Shown: positions 60,773 to 64,000 of the stretch, piece by piece
Numbering within the stretch: position 1 is the first letter of the stretch
Layout of the letters: the number at the start of each line of letters is the position of its first letter
Source of the DNA: Phycicoccus duodecadis
GTDB lineage: Bacteria; Actinomycetota; Actinomycetes; Actinomycetales; Dermatophilaceae
DNA: 64,000 bases
Direction: 5' to 3'
Assembly: GCF_002846495.1 (NCBI RefSeq)
Contig: NZ_PJNE01000001.1
Location: 558,001-622,000, forward strand
Notes under the pieces: generated by a model
The model's database searches: none
What the model saw: the letters and a program-made list of their open reading frames with translations, nothing else
What the model was told of the DNA's origin: nothing
Translations under genes and position numbers: made by a program

Positions 60773-61189
60773 TCAGCCGCGGGGGATGACGAGCCGCTGG
60801 CCGGCGCTGACCTGGGCCGTGCTCAGCCTGTTGGCCAGCTGGATGGCGAGGACGCCCTGGCTGACGGACAGGCCCGGGAGCTCGGCCGCGGCGACCTCGG
60901 ACAGGGTCTGCCCGGCGCCGACGGTGACCGCGTGCTCAGCGGTGACGGCGCCGGCATCGCCGACGCCCCCGAAACCCAGGACGGCGGCCACCACGAGCGC
61001 GGCCAGCACGAGCAGGGCGAGACGGCCGCGGGCCGTGAGGCGCAAGCCCTCGGACACGCCGCCCTCGGACACGCCGCCCTCGGACACGCCGGCAGCAGGA
61101 CCGGCGCCGCCCCGCACGACGACGAGCCGGGGCCCCTGCGGCAGCGGGTGGACGAAGCCCTCGGTGGGCTCCCAGGCGATCGCACTCAT
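60773..61189 (-). CDS. LysM-domain membrane protein, SOS-linked (DivS/ChiZ position)
   Basis: A 138-residue protein from ATG 61189 (ATGs at 61192 and 61201 are alternatives; GGAGG precedes 61192). A cytoplasmic part includes a threefold GVSEG repeat, then one transmembrane helix (LALLVLAALVVAAVLGFGGV) and an external LysM domain (HAVTVGAGQTLSEVAAAELP ... LANRLSTAQVSAGQRLVIPR). It is divergent from lexA with a perfect SOS box 33 bases from its start. In mycobacteria and corynebacteria the gene in this place encodes an SOS-induced division inhibitor, so the same role is inferred. Confidence 0.8.
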   Translation of the reverse strand: MSAIAWEPTEGFVHPLPQGPRLVVVRGGAGPAAGVSEGGVSEGGVSEGLRLTARGRLALLVLAALVVAAVLGFGGVGDAGAVTAEHAVTVGAGQTLSEVAAAELPGLSVSQGVLAIQLANRLSTAQVSAGQRLVIPRG

Positions 61190-61221
61190 CATGTCCTCCA
61201 TCCCAGCGGCCAGTGCCACCG

Positions 61222-61237
61222 TCGAACCGTTGTTCGA
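61222..61237. promoter_or_regulatory. LexA-binding SOS box
   Basis: TCGAACCGTTGTTCGA matches the actinobacterial SOS consensus TCGAAC-N4-GTTCGA exactly. It lies between the LysM gene and lexA and probably controls both. Confidence 0.9.
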
Positions 61238-61438
61238 TAGAACGTCTGTACGAGTTGTAGCACGGATGTTCGACCGGTTCAAGACACGCGTCGTAAGAAT
61301 GTTTGAATCCCCTGTACGAACCGCGTAGGCTGTTCTCATGCGCACCAGCCTGCACATGAGCACCGACAAGCCGGCTGACCTGCGATAACACCCCGATCCG
61401 GGCGCTCCTGGGGCCCCGGACGCAGCGAAAGGGTCGAG

Positions 61439-62164
61439 ATGGCACGTCCGAGGAACGCCGACATCCACGAGATGCCCGACCGGGGCGACGGCGGGGAGCT
61501 CACGCACCGCCAGCGCAAGGTCCTCGAGGTGATCCGCAACGCCATCGACCGTCGCGGCTACCCGCCGAGCATGCGCGAGATCGGCGAGGCCGTCGGGCTC
61601 ACCTCCCCCAGCTCGGTCGCGCACCAGCTGTCCGCGCTCGAGCGCAAGGGCTACCTGCGCCGCGACCCCAACCGGCCGCGTGCCATCGAGGTCCTCTCCC
61701 CCGACACCGCCGACGAGGGCGGCTACCGGCGCAGCGCCGAGGTCGAGCACGACGACGTCGACGTCACCGGCATCCACGACGACCGCCCCGAGGCCACCTA
61801 CGTGCCGGTGCTCGGCCGCATCGCCGCCGGTGTGCCGATCACGGCCGAGGAGGTCGTCGACGACGTCTTCCCGCTGCCCCGGCAGATCGTGGGCGAGGGC
61901 TCGCTGTTCCTGCTGAAGGTGGTCGGCGACTCGATGATCGACGCCGCCATCTGCGACGGCGACTGGGTGGTCGTGCGCCAGCAGCCCAACGCCGACAACG
62001 GCGACATCGTGGCGGCCATGCTCGACAACGAGGCCACCGTCAAGACGTTCAAGCGCAAGGACGGCAAGGTGTGGCTGATGCCGCACAACCAGGCCTTCGA
62101 CCCCATCGACGGCGACCACGCGACCATCCTCGGCAAGGTCACCGCGGTGCTGCGGCGCGTCTGA
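61439..62164 (+). CDS. lexA: SOS repressor LexA
   Basis: A 241-residue protein with AAAGGG before the ATG. The winged helix-turn-helix is at about 22-85 ([40 protein letters not shown]). The self-cleavage site is Ala130-Gly131 in [13 protein letters not shown], the nucleophile Ser165 is in VGDSMIDAA and the base Lys202 in ATVKTFKR. It represses DNA-damage genes and is cleaved when RecA filaments form. An SOS box upstream gives autoregulation. Confidence 0.98.
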   Translation: MARPRNADIHEMPDRGDGGELTHRQRKVLEVIRNAIDRRGYPPSMREIGEAVGLTSPSSVAHQLSALERKGYLRRDPNRPRAIEVLSPDTADEGGYRRSAEVEHDDVDVTGIHDDRPEATYVPVLGRIAAGVPITAEEVVDDVFPLPRQIVGEGSLFLLKVVGDSMIDAAICDGDWVVVRQQPNADNGDIVAAMLDNEATVKTFKRKDGKVWLMPHNQAFDPIDGDHATILGKVTAVLRRV

Positions 62165-62170
62165 GCCGCT

Positions 62171-62205
62171 GCCTGGCCGGTGAGCCCGTGGCGCACCGGC
62201 CAGGC
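62171..62205. terminator. Hairpin between convergent lexA and the deacylase gene
   Basis: GCCTGGCCGGTG pairs with CACCGGCCAGGC across an 11-base loop, seven bases after the lexA stop. It probably ends transcription from both sides. Confidence 0.75.
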
Positions 62206-62287
62206 TGCGGTGCAGCGGTCACCTGGGACCGGTGCGGATCGGGGTGACCGGAGTGGAGCAGGATGACCGGGGCCGGGCCGGCTCGGG

Positions 62288-63253
62288 TCAGGCCTCGACC
62301 TCGGCGATGTGCACGACCGCGTCGCCCGAGGTCACCAGCGGAGCCTCGGTGCGCCCGATGACGACGCCGGCCCGGTTGGCGTGCACCAGCCGCACGCGCT
62401 TGCCGAAGGAGTCGAACAGGCCGCCGAGGCGCTGACCCTCCTCGACGCGCTGGCCGAGGCCGGCCTCGAGGTGGAGCATCCCGGTGCCGCGGGCCCGCAC
62501 CCAGCCGCTGCGCCACGAGACCTCGGAGGCGGCCGGCGGGTCCTCGGCCACGGGCTCGGTCATCCCGAGCGCGGCCAGCACCCGGCGCACCCCCAGCACC
62601 CCGGCCTCGACGGCCCAGGCATCCATCCGCCAGGCCTCCCCCGCCTCGTAGAGCAGCACCGTGGCCCCGTGCTCGCGGGCGGCGTGGCGCAGCGAGCCGT
62701 CGCGCACCTTGGCGTGCAGCATCACCGGCGCGGCGAAGGCGGCGGCCAGCTCGCGGGTCCGCGCGTCCTCGAGGTCGGCGCGGATCTGCGGGAGGTTGGT
62801 GCGCCGGTCGGAGCCGGTGTGCAGGTCGATGCCCACCTCGCACTGGTCGACGACCTGGGTCATGAACAGGTGCGCGATGCGGCCCGCCAGCGAGCCGCGG
62901 GGCGCCCCGGGGAACGAGCGGTTCAGGTCGCGCCGGTCGGGCAGGTAGCGGCTGCCGTTCATGAACCCCAGCACGTTCACGATCGGCACGGCGATCAGGG
63001 TGCCGCGCAACGTCTTCGGGTCGAGGGCGGCCAGCACCTGGCGGACCACCTCGACGCCCACGGCCTCGTCGCCGTGGATGGCGGCGTCGACCCACACCGT
63101 GGGGCCCTCCTCACGGCCGTGGACGACGCGGATGGGCAGGTCGACGTCGGCGCCGGTGACCAGGCGGGTGATGGGCAGCGCCAGCGACTGGGCGCGCCCG
63201 GCCCGCACCCGCACGCTGCCGATCTCGAACGAGGGCCGCAGCGCCCGGGCCAT
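62288..63253 (-). CDS. Succinylglutamate desuccinylase/aspartoacylase-family hydrolase
   Basis: A 321-residue M14-like zinc hydrolase. Metal ligands are in VWVDAAIHGDEAVG (HxxE) and GIDLHTGSDRR (His). NGSRYLPDRRDLNRSFPGAP is the substrate-binding signature with the conserved DLNRxFPG, and the C-terminus has a biotinyl-like barrel (GMLHLEAGLGQRVEEGQRLG). It is coupled to the upstream retropepsin-like gene by a one-base overlap (TGATG). Together with the divergent rimK it forms a conserved set thought to handle amino-acid or peptide additions. The substrate is not established here. Confidence 0.85.
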   Translation of the reverse strand: MARALRPSFEIGSVRVRAGRAQSLALPITRLVTGADVDLPIRVVHGREEGPTVWVDAAIHGDEAVGVEVVRQVLAALDPKTLRGTLIAVPIVNVLGFMNGSRYLPDRRDLNRSFPGAPRGSLAGRIAHLFMTQVVDQCEVGIDLHTGSDRRTNLPQIRADLEDARTRELAAAFAAPVMLHAKVRDGSLRHAAREHGATVLLYEAGEAWRMDAWAVEAGVLGVRRVLAALGMTEPVAEDPPAASEVSWRSGWVRARGTGMLHLEAGLGQRVEEGQRLGGLFDSFGKRVRLVHANRAGVVIGRTEAPLVTSGDAVVHIAEVEA

Positions 63254-63765
63254 CAGCCGGCCCCCCGGTTGCGCCGGCGCAGGCGCAGCGGCGGGCGGCC
63301 CCCGAGGTAGGAACGGCCGGGGTCGACGGCGTACCCCTGGCGCAGCGCCTCGCGGCCGACGAGCATCCGGAAGCCCATCTCGTCGCGGTTGGCGAGCGTC
63401 ATCTCGGCGCTGACGGTGCGGCCCATCAGGGTCAGGTCCAGGGCGACGACGAGGCGCTGCTCGGTGTGGCCGGAGGACGAGCGCACGTCGCGGACGTCGA
63501 GGACCGGGCGCTCGACCACCACGGCGTCGTCGTCGGAGCGCTGCCACGGGCGGATGGTGAAGCGCACCCAGCGCTCGCCGTCGCGCTCGAGCTCCTCGAG
63601 GTCGAAGGCGTGCACGGAGGACGAGCGGGCGCCGGTGTCGAGCTTGGCCTTGACCCACGGGACCCCCGCGGACGGGAGGCTGACCCACTCGCGCCACCCG
63701 GCGAGGGTGTAGGCAAGACTGTCGGTCGAGGCTGCAGCGCCCGGGCCCGCACGACCGTCCGACAC
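63253..63765 (-). CDS. RimB-like ATP-dependent zinc protease/retropepsin-like protein
   Basis: A 170-residue protein from GTG 63765 with GAGAGGA upstream; an ATG at 63819 would run into the divergent rimK start. WVKAKLDTGARSSSVHAFDL carries the DTG motif of aspartic retropepsin-like folds, and DEMGFRMLVGREALRQGYAV is the family's second conserved block. Known relatives (RimB type) act with RimK on glutamate-modified proteins. The one-base overlap with the desuccinylase-like gene and divergence from rimK support a shared pathway. Confidence 0.82.
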   Translation of the reverse strand: MSDGRAGPGAAASTDSLAYTLAGWREWVSLPSAGVPWVKAKLDTGARSSSVHAFDLEELERDGERWVRFTIRPWQRSDDDAVVVERPVLDVRDVRSSSGHTEQRLVVALDLTLMGRTVSAEMTLANRDEMGFRMLVGREALRQGYAVDPGRSYLGGRPPLRLRRRNRGAG

Positions 63766-63791
63766 CGTCCGTCCTCTCCGTTCAGGAAGCC

Positions 63792-64000
63792 ATGAAGCTC
63801 GCGATCCTCTCCCGCGCACCTCGCTCGTACAGTACGCAGCGCCTGCGCACCGCCGCCGCCGACCGGGGCCACACCGTCAAGGTGCTGAACACCCTACGGT
63901 TCGGCATCGACCTCTCCGGGGACGAGCCCGACCTGCAGTTCCGGGGCAAGCGCCTCTCGACGTACGACGCGATCCTGCCGCGGATCGGCAACTCCGTCAC
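63792..64000 (+). CDS. rimK: RimK-family ATP-grasp ligase, cut by the window end
   Basis: The first 69 codons from ATG 63792 (AGGAAG upstream) read MKLAILSRAPRSYSTQRLRT ... LNTLRFGIDLSGDEPDLQFR ... YDAILPRIGNSVT, the N-terminal domain of RimK-type alpha-L-glutamate ligases (the LPRIG motif). The ATP-grasp core lies beyond 64000. Known role: adds glutamate residues to ribosomal protein S6 or similar substrates. Divergent from the RimB-like gene. Confidence 0.9.
   Translation, partial: MKLAILSRAPRSYSTQRLRTAAADRGHTVKVLNTLRFGIDLSGDEPDLQFRGKRLSTYDAILPRIGNSV

Overview
The window is high-GC DNA with actinobacterial traits: frequent GTG starts, strong G/C bias at third codon positions, an actinobacterial SOS box of the form TCGAAC-N4-GTTCGA, a B12-dependent ribonucleotide reductase next to NrdR, and a LysM gene divergent from lexA as in mycobacteria. 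I would place it in a Micrococcales-like lineage (Intrasporangiaceae or a neighbour); the genus cannot be read from the sequence alone.

Layout. (1) 1-33.5 kb is a defence and accessory island. It holds a truncated matrixin-type protease; a SAM-IV-like riboswitch upstream of small unknown genes; an IS256-family element with a clean 8-bp target duplication; a NERD-nuclease/helicase operon; a DUF6308 gene and a TY-Chap-like gene; two WYL regulators next to a GIY-YIG-like protein, an SF1 helicase and a 944-aa Fe-S (AddB/Dna2-type) nuclease; a single-chain type ISP restriction-modification gene and a GmrSD-type (DUF262/DUF1524) gene, each broken by one missing base; an 1814-aa DUF4011/DUF3320 helicase with a Vsr-like nuclease; and a DUF6994 gene, a lipoprotein and a P-loop GTPase pair. 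(2) 33.5-35.6 kb is a membrane/zinc-finger gene split by a second IS256 element, then a strong terminator hairpin. (3) 35,634-54,434 is a complete Tn7-like transposon of 18.8 kb. It has TGT...ACA ends, inverted repeats with 12 identical terminal bases, four tandem 21-22 bp repeats at the right end, and a 5-bp target duplication (TCAGC) that overlaps the stop codon of nrdJ. Its cargo is a type II CBASS operon (capV, CD-NTase, cap2; no cap3 seen), a type III restriction-modification pair, small membrane proteins and a CoiA-like nuclease. The transposition genes are tnsA, tnsB, tnsC and two unrecognised proteins in the place where a target selector would be expected. (4) 54.4-64 kb is core chromosome: nrdJ, nrdR, a cobalamin/iron-type binding protein, a LysM protein, lexA, and a deacylase/retropepsin/rimK group.

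How the parts fit. The core genes at the right are syntenic and intact, and the nrdJ 3' end served as the insertion site of the transposon, which left the nrdJ stop codon intact but separated the gene from its terminator. The left island has many nuclease-helicase combinations in tight operons with 1-4 base overlaps. Five apparent frameshifts in three accessory genes all look like the loss of one G, four of them in a TGGC context; this is either recent decay or a systematic sequence error. The best candidates for undescribed biology are the nrdJ-targeting Tn7-like element without a recognisable TniQ/TnsD, and the split AddB/Dna2-like nuclease-helicase-GIY-YIG operon with paired WYL regulators.
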